64,000 bases of DNA from Mesorhizobium xinjiangense (lineage in GTDB: Bacteria; Pseudomonadota; Alphaproteobacteria; Rhizobiales; Rhizobiaceae), in assembly GCF_009749525.1 (NCBI RefSeq), contig NZ_WOAC01000010.1, positions 1 to 64,000 of the forward strand. Reading direction: 5' to 3'. Each line of letters opens with the position of its first letter. The stretch's first letter is position 1. The notes under the pieces are model-generated. The model was not told the origin of the DNA and did not search any database. It saw only the letters and a program-made list of their open reading frames with translations. Shown piece by piece: positions 54,505-63,000 of this stretch. A program made the position numbers and the translations under genes.

Positions 54505-55543
54505 GGGAAGCACTCCGCTCCGGTAGCACCGACGCAAGCAGTTTGTTGAGCAGCGCGAAGTCTATGACCTTTCCTGCCGGAGGCGCGATCACGACAGCGT
54601 TTCGCTGTTTGGCAAACTTGCCCTGATAATCGGTCGCCGCTGCTTGATCGAAAGCGAAAATGATCAGCTGTGCGGTAGGATTCCGTAAAGCCCGACGGGT
54701 GATGTCGAAGATATGCTCGTCGGCAAACGAGAACCCGAAACAGAACAGGATCGCATTGCCGCGATCCAGCGCATTCGCATAAAGTCTTAGAAGATCGTAA
54801 TAGACCCTATCCATCAGGGTCGTATGAAACTTCCGCATGTTGGGGAGAATAAGGAAGTGTCGCTCAAGGTACTTGGTGACCTCGCCTGCATCTGCTTTGG
54901 CCGCTTTCGACAGGGCCGGTATGCCCGAAGCCTCGAAAACGACCTCGGAGTTATCGCTACGCCATGAAAGGGACCCGTGAAGCTTGATAAGGTTGATCGT
55001 TGGGATTTCTATCTCGTGTTCATACACACCGCCCGAACGGTAGGTGCGGTCGAAATATCGCTCCGGCGTAAAGGGAAACCGGTTCGTCAATCCCGTCGTA
55101 CGGTCGAAGCCATCGTTCAGTATTACGCTCGGCGACAATGACGCCGCACACTCGACGAACATGTCGTAATTGGTTGTGAAGATGTTCGCCTGACGCGGAA
55201 GCAGCAAGTTTTTTCTTGAGAACAACAGCCGGTCCAGTGTGCGGACGAACTCGGTGTACCCTTCCAAGGTCTTGGAAACGTCCGCCGGCACGCCGGCCTT
55301 GCCGATCGATGCATGCACCGCGTTAATGTTTTCGATGAACTCTACGCACTTTGCATTTGCCGAGATTTCCTCTTTCTTTGTCAGAAAGGCATCGATCTCC
55401 TTCTCGATGTTTCCGGCAGTGGGCATCGCCGGAAACGAAGCGCCTGAACCCAGAAGAAAGTTTATGTTTCCCGACTGGATGTACGGAAGAAGAAACTCGC
55501 TGGCGGATTCGTGATCATCACCTGGTTCGAACACATCAGCCAT
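54494..55543 (-). CDS. SIR2-like NADase of a SIR2-HerA defence system
   Basis: A 349-residue SIR2-type protein. NAD-site motifs are FLLGSGAS (residues 29-36), IFTTNYDMF and NLIKLHGSLSW, and LFCFGFSFADEHI closes the Rossmann part. Proteins of this class deplete NAD in infected cells and act with HerA. The ATG at 55543 has a G-run just upstream (GGGGGG). It is the first gene of the operon and its promoter lies in 55544-55700. Confidence 0.9.
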   Translation of the reverse strand: MADVFEPGDDHESASEFLLPYIQSGNINFLLGSGASFPAMPTAGNIEKEIDAFLTKKEEISANAKCVEFIENINAVHASIGKAGVPADVSKTLEGYTEFVRTLDRLLFSRKNLLLPRQANIFTTNYDMFVECAASLSPSVILNDGFDRTTGLTNRFPFTPERYFDRTYRSGGVYEHEIEIPTINLIKLHGSLSWRSDNSEVVFEASGIPALSKAAKADAGEVTKYLERHFLILPNMRKFHTTLMDRVYYDLLRLYANALDRGNAILFCFGFSFADEHIFDITRRALRNPTAQLIIFAFDQAAATDYQGKFAKQRNAVVIAPPAGKVIDFALLNKLLASVLPERSASHGA

Positions 55544-56006
55544 GCAACCCCCCGAACTCGTTGGCCCGAACGGTAGCACGGTTGCTGCTCAATCTGGAGT
55601 GGAATGTTTGAGACCGGGCGTGAAACGGGTGCCATACGGTCTCCCGGTCAGTCGTAGGCTTCCTGCAGCGCTTCGAGCCAAGCACGCCTATCCGGCTTGC
55701 ATCGGACGTCGCGCAGAAATTCACATATCCCAAATCGCGTGTGCCGAATGTCCGTTTTGGATGAAACGCACGCGTCTCCGCTTCGACCGCAGTGGGGTCG
55801 ATTCGCGTCATAGACGATTCAACGAAATCATCCCGGATGACTTCCAATCTTAGCAATCTGTTCCCGTTTTTCCCGCGCGCTCCGGTTCACTATGCGATGG
55901 GTGGAACGGGCGTGATCTGCGCGCTTGAACCGGATGCGGATTTGGGTCGGCTAAGCTGGAATGGTGAATCTGGTGACGGACGCGGTCGGCCGCGAACATG
56001 AAGAAG
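55544..56006. other. Intergenic region, no gene supported
   Basis: About 460 bp between the SIR2 gene and the ssb terminator. Frames on both strands (for example 55542-55853 plus and 55536-55856 minus) mirror each other and lack ribosome sites, so I do not call them. The SIR2 promoter should be in the left half. Confidence 0.4.
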
Positions 56007-56030
56007 GCCCGGCGGCTTATGCCGCCGGGC
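56007..56030 (-). terminator. Strong hairpin terminator of ssb
   Basis: GCCCGGCGGC (56007-56016) pairs perfectly with GCCGCCGGGC (56021-56030) around a TTAT loop. On the minus strand it is followed by CTTCTTC. It lies 14 bp after the ssb stop and fits an intrinsic-type terminator. Confidence 0.75.
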
Positions 56031-56044
56031 TTTCGGCACTCTGC

Positions 56045-56446
56045 TCAGAACGGGATGTCATCGTCGTCGATGAACTTGCCGTCTTCGTTTTCAGTCTGCT
56101 TGGCTCGGCTCAGGAAGTCCACCGTCTCGGCGATGATCTCGCAACCGTAGCGGTCTACACCCGCAGCATCGGTCCATTTCGTGTAGTGGATGCGGCCGCG
56201 AACCAGGACCTTCATGCCCTTCTCGCAATACTGCTGGACCGTCTTGCCGAGGCCGTTGAAGCAGGTGATGCGGTGCCATTCGGTGTCTTGGACCCGGTAG
56301 CCGTTCTCGTCGCGAAGGACTCGGCCTTCCGAGTAGCGGGGGCGCGAGGTGGCCAGAGTGAAGTGGGTGATGCTGGTGCCACTCGGGGTGGCGCGGGTTT
56401 CGGGGGCCTGACCGATGTTGCCGGCAAGAATGACGATGTTCTGCAT
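56045..56446 (-). CDS. ssb: Single-stranded DNA-binding protein
   Basis: A 133-residue SSB with one OB fold: MQNIVILAGNIGQAPETRAT, then DTEWHRITCFNGLGKTVQQY and KVLVRGRIHYTKW. The acidic tail ends DDDDIPF, the partner-binding tip of SSB. It would coat the transferred single strand or support replication of the element. ATG 56446 is the conserved start. It is upstream of a strong terminator and downstream of a 700-bp region with a degenerate ssb fragment. Confidence 0.93.
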   Translation of the reverse strand: MQNIVILAGNIGQAPETRATPSGTSITHFTLATSRPRYSEGRVLRDENGYRVQDTEWHRITCFNGLGKTVQQYCEKGMKVLVRGRIHYTKWTDAAGVDRYGCEIIAETVDFLSRAKQTENEDGKFIDDDDIPF

Positions 56447-57142
56447 TGTAAGTCTCCGTTGCTTCCTCGGAGGGACCACCCCTCCGACGAGACCCGGCCA
56501 AGGCCGTCGGGAGACTCCCGCAACTGCCGGTTCGCCGGCAGCTCGCCCCTAAGGCCCGGAGTGGTGCGGGCAGGCGCTTGCGCCAACTCGGTCCGGAGCC
56601 GCGGGGGTTGCTGGTGGAAACAGAACGGACTTAGGGGATCAGTCAGTCGGAGGGACTGGTGCCTCAGTGGGCACAAACGGGGAGACGCAGCAGAGTCTTC
56701 GTTCTTGCCGTCAAGTCGCCTTATCAGGCCCGCAACCTCGCCATACCAAGTGCAGCATCCGCGATTGCCCCTTCAGCGGCCCCGCACGCCTCGAGCCGGA
56801 CAGGCGGGCCAGGACGAGAACGGCTATCGGGAACCAGACACATGGCGTTGTCCCCGGCTCATTGGCCGACGGCGCGATCCGGCGGGATGACGGGTTGGGA
56901 AGATGAAGGTGCTCGCGGCCATATCCACGATGGTACGAAGAGGACCGATGCGGCGGGTGATGATCGTGTCACAGCTTGGGGGGATCGGCGCACGGTGATC
57001 GACTGACTTGGCAGGCAAAGCAGACCGGGAACGAATGAACAGCGCGTCCATGACGTGACCATCATCCTGTTCTGAACGGAGTGCCGGAGGCGTGACGGTG
57101 CGAGCCGCCACGGAATTTTTTCATGGGAGCGGCAGGTCACCG
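56447..57142. other. Long non-coding region with a degenerate ssb fragment
   Basis: About 700 bp. It contains stems such as CTGCCGG-TTCG-CCGGCAG near 56523 and an ssb-like segment in the opposite direction (56813-56846). No intact gene can be supported. The left part should carry the ssb promoter. Confidence 0.45.
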
Positions 57143-57559
57143 TCAGCGTGAGAGGACGTCCGTGCCGAGCGCGTTGAGATTGAGCATGGCCGCAATGCCG
57201 ATGAACAGGCCGCCGGCGTTGCCGAGCAGGTTCAGGGCAATCGTGGAGTCCACGAAATTCTTCGTGACGCCATGGACAAGGGCATAGCCGGCAATGACGG
57301 CTGGTACGGCGAAGACGGCGAGCGCGATCAGCCGCAACGCCGGGTTTTTGGCAAAGCCCAGAACGCCAATAACCAGGGCGATCGAGCAGAGCGCGGCGCC
57401 GATGGCGGCAAGGCCTGACATGAGGAAACCCGCGTCCGTTCCATAGACGTACTGGAACGCGGACAATCCGACCATGAAGGGTAGCGCATAGATTGCAAAA
57501 TTATAGGCGATCACGCAGAGCGCGACGGTCAGAGAGATAGCAAGCAGGATCAGCGTCAT
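57143..57559 (-). CDS. Four-span membrane protein of unknown function
   Basis: A 138-residue very hydrophobic protein with about four helices: residues 1-25, 42-68, 73-98 and 105-130. It resembles small hypothetical membrane proteins kept in ICE maintenance regions near ssb and DUF2493 genes. No catalytic motif is visible. The ATG at 57559 has GGAGGC upstream. A 164-bp gap separates it from the DUF2493 gene. Confidence 0.75.
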   Translation of the reverse strand: MTLILLAISLTVALCVIAYNFAIYALPFMVGLSAFQYVYGTDAGFLMSGLAAIGAALCSIALVIGVLGFAKNPALRLIALAVFAVPAVIAGYALVHGVTKNFVDSTIALNLLGNAGGLFIGIAAMLNLNALGTDVLSR

Positions 57560-57723
57560 GGAAGCCTCCGCATGAACGGTTGAGGATCACGACAGGCTGC
57601 CGGAAGATACGCTCCGCCTGCGACTATGCTGCTTCGCCGGTTCTGCAAGGATGTTTTATTTGATCCAGAACAGGGCCTTCCGTCAAGTAAAGGCGGCTGA
57701 AACAGCCGCCAGGCGGCGGCGCT

Positions 57724-58659
57724 TTACGCACCGCTGTCGAACTTCATGACCGGGATGCCGAGCTTGCGCGCCTTGTCGGCGAGATTCTCCTGAATCCCCC
57801 TGCCGGGGAAGACGAGGACGCCGATCGGCAGGACGTCGAGCACGGCGTCATTGCGCTTGAAGGGCGCGGCCTTGCCGTGCCTGGTCCAGTCGGGCTTGAA
57901 GGCAATTTGCTGCACTTTGCGGTTGTCTGCCCATTTCGCGGCGATCAGTTCGGCGCCCTTGGGCGAACCGCCGTGCAGCAGCACCATGTCGGGGTGCTTG
58001 CAATGGACCTGATCGAGCTTCGACCAGATCAGGTGATGGTCGTTGAAGTCGAGCCCCCCGGTGACGGCGACCTTGGGGCCTGCGGGCAGCATCACCTCGG
58101 CTTCGGCCCGACGCTTCGCGGCAAGGAAGTCGCGGCTGTCGATCATCGCGGCGGTCAGATTGCGATGGTTGACCATAGATCCGCTGCGCGGACGCCAGGG
58201 GGTTCCGGTGTGGCGCTCGAACTGTTCGGCGGAGAGATCGCGGAAGAGCTCCATGCTGTTACGCCGCTCGATCAGGGTCTGGCCCTCGGCGGTGAGGCGC
58301 TCAAGTTCGACGGACTTCACCTCGCTGCCATCCTGTTCCCGCTGGAGGCGGCGCTGCGCCTGCTCGTTGTCGTCGAGTTCGCGTTCCACGCGTCCGGTGG
58401 CGCGGTGGAAGAGATTGACGGTCGACCAGAGCAACTCATCGAGGTCGGGCTCGAGGCGGGTGTCGCCCAGCGTGACGATCAGGGCGTCGAAGATGTCTGC
58501 GACGGCGACGGCGACGGCATTGCCTTCGGGAAGCGGCCTCGGATCGGCTTCGTCGTGGAAGGGGCGCCAGCCATAGAGCTGGAGTTCGGTGAGGACATGA
58601 TCGGTGGGGGATGAGGTGTGGACCGGCTCGAAACCTGCGTCGTCGTCTTCGTGCAACAT
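57724..58659 (-). CDS. DUF2493 (SLOG/YspA-like) domain protein
   Basis: A 311-residue protein. The C-terminal 120 residues are a SLOG-type Rossmann fold: KVAVTGGLDFNDHHLIWSKL, then VLLHGGSPKGAELIAAKWAD and VLVFPGRGIQENLAD. The N-terminal part is acidic and helical and is typical of the long DUF2493 proteins found on ICEs. SLOG domains bind nucleotides or nucleotide-derived signals; the role here is unknown. ATG 58659 is the supported start. Confidence 0.85.
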   Translation of the reverse strand: MLHEDDDAGFEPVHTSSPTDHVLTELQLYGWRPFHDEADPRPLPEGNAVAVAVADIFDALIVTLGDTRLEPDLDELLWSTVNLFHRATGRVERELDDNEQAQRRLQREQDGSEVKSVELERLTAEGQTLIERRNSMELFRDLSAEQFERHTGTPWRPRSGSMVNHRNLTAAMIDSRDFLAAKRRAEAEVMLPAGPKVAVTGGLDFNDHHLIWSKLDQVHCKHPDMVLLHGGSPKGAELIAAKWADNRKVQQIAFKPDWTRHGKAAPFKRNDAVLDVLPIGVLVFPGRGIQENLADKARKLGIPVMKFDSGA

Positions 58660-58983
58660 CGGGTGCTTCCTTCTGTCCAAGAGCCGCGCCCATCGCGGCC
58701 TTCGCAGGCGTCGAAAGCCCACGGACGGGACGGGCTGGCAGTCCTCGCGCTTCCGCGAGGGCCTTGATGGCCGGGTCCGGCTAATTTGGTTCGCGATGCA
58801 AAGGCGGCTTTGCCGCCGGCGGAAATTAGCCGGACGCGGCCATTGCCTGCCCGGCGCGTTTGTGGGCCGATCGCCCTCTCAAGAAGGCCGTGGGCGTGGC
58901 CTCTACGAAAGGCAGCACCGCAACGATGTCCGAATACGGGAGTTGAAGACGGGGCCGTGCCGCAATTTTCCCTCCAATCCGCC
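58660..58983. other. Intergenic region with a nested palindrome
   Basis: 324 bp between the DUF2493 and Toprim genes. No gene is seen. It contains the large dyad at 58775-58835, which lies about 116 bp upstream of the DUF2493 start. Confidence 0.45.
58775..58835. repeat. Nested inverted repeat (cruciform-like)
   Basis: GTCCGGCTAATTT (58775-58787) and AAATTAGCCGGAC (58823-58835) are perfect 13-bp arms. Inside them GGCGGC-TTT-GCCGCC (58804-58818) forms a second hairpin. The structure may be a single-strand origin, a terminator for the upstream gene or a protein site. Confidence 0.65.
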
Positions 58984-60018
58984 TCAGCCCTCCATGAACC
59001 GGGCGGCATCCTCGGGACGAAGCAGATCCTTCAGGGCCACCCGCAGGGCATCGGCGCCGGCTTCGCGCAGATCCTCGTTGAAATCCCCACGCACAGGCGA
59101 CAATCCGATGGCCTCGATGCCGACACTCTCGGCTCTAGCGATGAGGCTGTCTCTGGCACCGTCCCCTGCGGGGTCGCGATCGCGCAAGACGTAGAGCCTG
59201 CGCAGCGACGGGGGGAACAGGATGGCGGCAAGGTGCGCCGCAGAAAGCGCCGCCAGCATCGGCATATGGGGCAGAACCATGCGGGGCGACAGCACGGTCT
59301 CGATCCCTTCGCCGGCGGCGAGCACCTCACCGGCATCGCCGAAGCGGACTGCATGGCCGAGAAGATCACCCATCGCCCGCCGCGGTGTCTCGACAGGTGC
59401 CTTGTCTGTGCCGTCCGGGCTAAGCCAGGTGCGGTGTGCGCCGGTCTGTCGCCCGGTCAGGTCGGTGACGGCAGCAACGATCGCCGGCCAGGTTTCGGTG
59501 GGCGAATGCTCGTCCGGGCGATAGTAGCAGCGCGGATGGAAACGCAGGCTTCCGGTTCCGTGCAAAGCCGTAATGCCGCGATTGCGGAAATACGCCTCTG
59601 CAAGCGTGCCGCCGATCGGCTGCGACATGGCAAAGACCCGCCGCGCGGCTTCCGGCGATCCTGACGGCGCAGGATGGACATGGCCGTTCCGCCTCGTCTC
59701 ATCCGGTTCGGGATGTGGGAGACTGAGGAATCGCCGGGCTTCCTCGGCCACATCCTTGAAGTCGACAAGACCAAGCGCCTCGCGGATGATGTCCAGAAGA
59801 TCGCCATGCTCTCCGGTTGCAGCATCCGTCCATTTTCCGGCGCGGCCTTTGGCGGAATCCCTGAGCCGGACGTAGAGGGAGCGGCCGGGGTTGTTCTGGA
59901 CGTCGCCAACCAGCCAGTAGTTTCCAGCGCGATGGCCGGAGGAGAGATATTCGCGACAGACCGCCTCGGCCTCCCGGCCGAGACGATGCGCCAGTTCCGA
60001 GGCGTCGTGACGAGACAT
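58984..60018 (-). CDS. Toprim domain protein (DUF7146/primase-like)
   Basis: A 344-residue protein. An N-terminal zinc-free primase-like region (GNYWLVGDVQNNPGRSLYVR and GKWTDAATGEHGDLLDII) is followed by a Toprim fold with the catalytic Glu in LAAGEGIETVLS and the DxD-like RRLYVLRDRDPAGDG. It is of the type common next to strawberry-notch genes in ICEs. A role in priming the incoming or replicating strand is likely. The start overlaps the stop of the helicase gene (TGATG). Confidence 0.85.
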   Translation of the reverse strand: MSRHDASELAHRLGREAEAVCREYLSSGHRAGNYWLVGDVQNNPGRSLYVRLRDSAKGRAGKWTDAATGEHGDLLDIIREALGLVDFKDVAEEARRFLSLPHPEPDETRRNGHVHPAPSGSPEAARRVFAMSQPIGGTLAEAYFRNRGITALHGTGSLRFHPRCYYRPDEHSPTETWPAIVAAVTDLTGRQTGAHRTWLSPDGTDKAPVETPRRAMGDLLGHAVRFGDAGEVLAAGEGIETVLSPRMVLPHMPMLAALSAAHLAAILFPPSLRRLYVLRDRDPAGDGARDSLIARAESVGIEAIGLSPVRGDFNEDLREAGADALRVALKDLLRPEDAARFMEG

Positions 60019-63000
60019 CAGGCCGCCTCCCGCTCAGAGATACGCTCGACCGGATAGATGTCGAGCAGCTTGCCGAGGACAGCGGGACCGGAAGCATCGA
60101 CCGGAACAAAGAAGCGCAGCTTCCACGAAATGATCTCGGTGAAGAGACCGTAGGCGCGCAGGCGCTCGCGCATGGCTTCGGTGAAACCGGAAAGCTCGAT
60201 GCGGTTCGCGCCCATGACGCGGACCCGGCGAAGCTGGAGACCCTCGGCGAGATCGAGGACAGTCCGCCCCTCGATCAGCGCGGCATAGGCGTCGTCCGCC
60301 GTCAGGCTGGCCGGTTCGGTCGCGGTGGCGTTCGCCGCCCAGGCCGGCGAGACGCGGCGGCCGATGATGCGCTCGCCGTCATCGGTCTGGAGCCGATAAA
60401 CCCGCGTCGATTCATTCGGCAGGTGTTTCCACACCGGCAGGAGCAATCCGCTGACGATATGGATGGTGCTGTCGGTGAAAGCCGGCACCTCCGATACCTC
60501 GCGCTGCCACGTGGCGGCGAAGGTATCGCGGTCGGTTTCCTCCCAATGGCTCTCCGCCATCATCTTGAGCGAGGCGTGATGATGCTCCATCGGCCGGATC
60601 AGCCGCACACGCCGTTCGATCTCGCCGTCGTCGAGCATCAGCGATGGCGCCGGCACCTGCATGGCGGCGCGGCCGGATTTGCCGTTCACCAGCAGCTTGC
60701 CGTTGCCATCCGCCATCCAGCCAAAAGCGTCGTCCAGCATCATCGGCCGGTTGCGGCGGCGCTCGGTAATGGTGAGCAACCGTGTCTCCGCATCGGTGCA
60801 TGGATGGGTGTAGATCGTCTTGCGATCGGTAACGGCGAAACTTTCGGCGGTCAGCGTCTCCAGCCCGACGTCATAAACGCCGCTGGCGATCGCCCCCTGC
60901 ACCTTGGCGTCGAGTAACTGCTCGAAGGCGGTGAAGAGGATGCCCTGAAGCTCGATCGTCAGCGCCAGCAAGCGATTGAGAAACGTGGTGATCGGCGGCA
61001 ACTCATCCTTGATGCCGTTCGAATCCATCAGCTTCAGGCCGGTCGCCGCCTCGAAGCGGTCGAGCGAGCAGCCCTCGATCTTGCCGCGCACGATCAGGAG
61101 GTAGAGCTGGCGCAGCGCGGCGCGGGCGTAAGACGATTCCAGATTGTCCTCGGGCCGGAACAGGCCCTGGCCGCCGGTTTGGCGCTGCCCGCGCGTGATG
61201 GCGCCAAGCGTATCGAGACGCCGGGCGATGGTGCTGAGGAAGCGCTTTTCGGCCTTCACATCGGTCGCGATCGGACGGAACAGGGGCGGCTGCGCCTGGT
61301 TCGTCCGGTTGGTGCGGCCGAGGCCCTGAATGGCGGCGTCGGCTTTCCAACCCGCTTCGAGGAGATAATGGACCCTCAGCCTCCGGTTCCGGGCAGAGAG
61401 TTCGGCATGATAGCTGCGCCCGGTTCCGCCGGCGTCCGAGAAGACCAGGATACGCTTCAGATCGTCCATGAAGGCGGCCGTCTCCGCGAGATTGGCCGAG
61501 GGCGCGCGGTTCTCGACGACAAGGCGCTCGCCCGTGGCGTCGGCACCCGACTTGCGGACGATACGGCGGGAGCGGCCCGTCACTTCGGCCACCATGTCGG
61601 TGCCAAAGCGCTGGACGATCTGATCGAGCGCGCCGGGGACCGGCGGGAGCGACGCGAGCCGCTCGATCAGATCGTCGCGCCGCGCGACGGCCTCCCGGCT
61701 CTCGACGGGTTGGCCGTCACGATAAACGGGACGTGACGACAGATTTCCCTCGCTATCAGTGAACGGTTCGTAGAGCTGGACCGGGAAGGAATGGGCGAGG
61801 TAATCGAGAACATATTCCCGCGGCGTGATATCGACGCGGACGTCACCCCATTCCTCCGTCGGGATCTCGGCCAAGCGGCGTTCCATCAACGCTTCGCCGG
61901 TCGAGACGATCTGGATCACGGCGGCATGGCCTTCCTCGAGATCGCGCTCGATCGAGCGGATCAAGGTCGGAGTCTTCATGCTGGTCAGGAGGTGTCCGAA
62001 GAACCTCTGCTTGGCCGATTCAAAGGCGCTGCGCGCTGCGGACTTCGCCTGCTTGTTCAGCGTGCCTTCGCTGCCGGTGATATTCGCGGCCTGCATCGCC
62101 GCGTCGAGATGGTTGTGGATGATCGAAAACGCCCCGGCATAGGCGTCATAGATGCGCCGCTGCTCGTCGGTGAGTTGATGCTCGACCAGTTCATATTCGA
62201 CGCCATCGTAGGACAGCGAACGCGCCGTATAGAGACCGAGCGACCGGAGATCGCGAGCGAGCACCTCCATCGCCGCGACGCCGCCGTCTTCGATCGCCTC
62301 CACGAATTCGGCGCGGGTGGCGAAGGGGAAATCCTCGCCGCCCCACAGGCCAAGCCGCTGGGCGTAGGCGAGATTGTGGACCGTGGTGGCGCCGGTGGCC
62401 GAGACATAGACGACACGCGCATCGGGCAGCGCGTGTTGCAGCCGCAGGCCAGCACGTCCCTGCTGCGAAGGGGCAACATCGCCCCGTTCTCCCTTGCCGC
62501 CGCCGGCGTTCTGCATCGCGTGGCTCTCGTCGAAAATGATCACTCCATCGAAGTCGGAGCCCAACCATTCGACGATTTGCCGGACGCGCGAAACCTTTTC
62601 GCCACGGTCATCGGAGCGTAGCGTAGCATAGGTGGCAAATAGGACGCCTTCCGTCAGCGTGATCGGCTTGCCCTGCGGGAAGCGCGACAGCGGCGTCACC
62701 AGCAGGCGCTCCATGCCGAGGGCCGACCAGTCCCTTTGTGCGTCCTCGATCAGCTTGTCGGATTTCGAGATCCAGACGGCCTTGCGGCGGCCGCGCAGCC
62801 AGTTGTCGAGGATGATGCCGGCCGACTGGCGGCCCTTGCCCGCGCCGGTCCCGTCGCCGAGCATGAAGCCGCGGCGGAAGCGCACAGCATTCTTGGCCTC
62901 CGTGGGCGCGGCCTGGACCACGTCGAAGGTCTCGCTGATCGTCCACGATCCGGCGAGATAGTCGGAATGCGCCTCTCCGGCATAGATGACCGTTTCGAGT

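Noticed and set aside
55536-55856. Overlapping frames on both strands upstream of the SIR2 gene
   Set aside because: They overlap the SIR2 start, mirror each other and have no ribosome site or family pattern.
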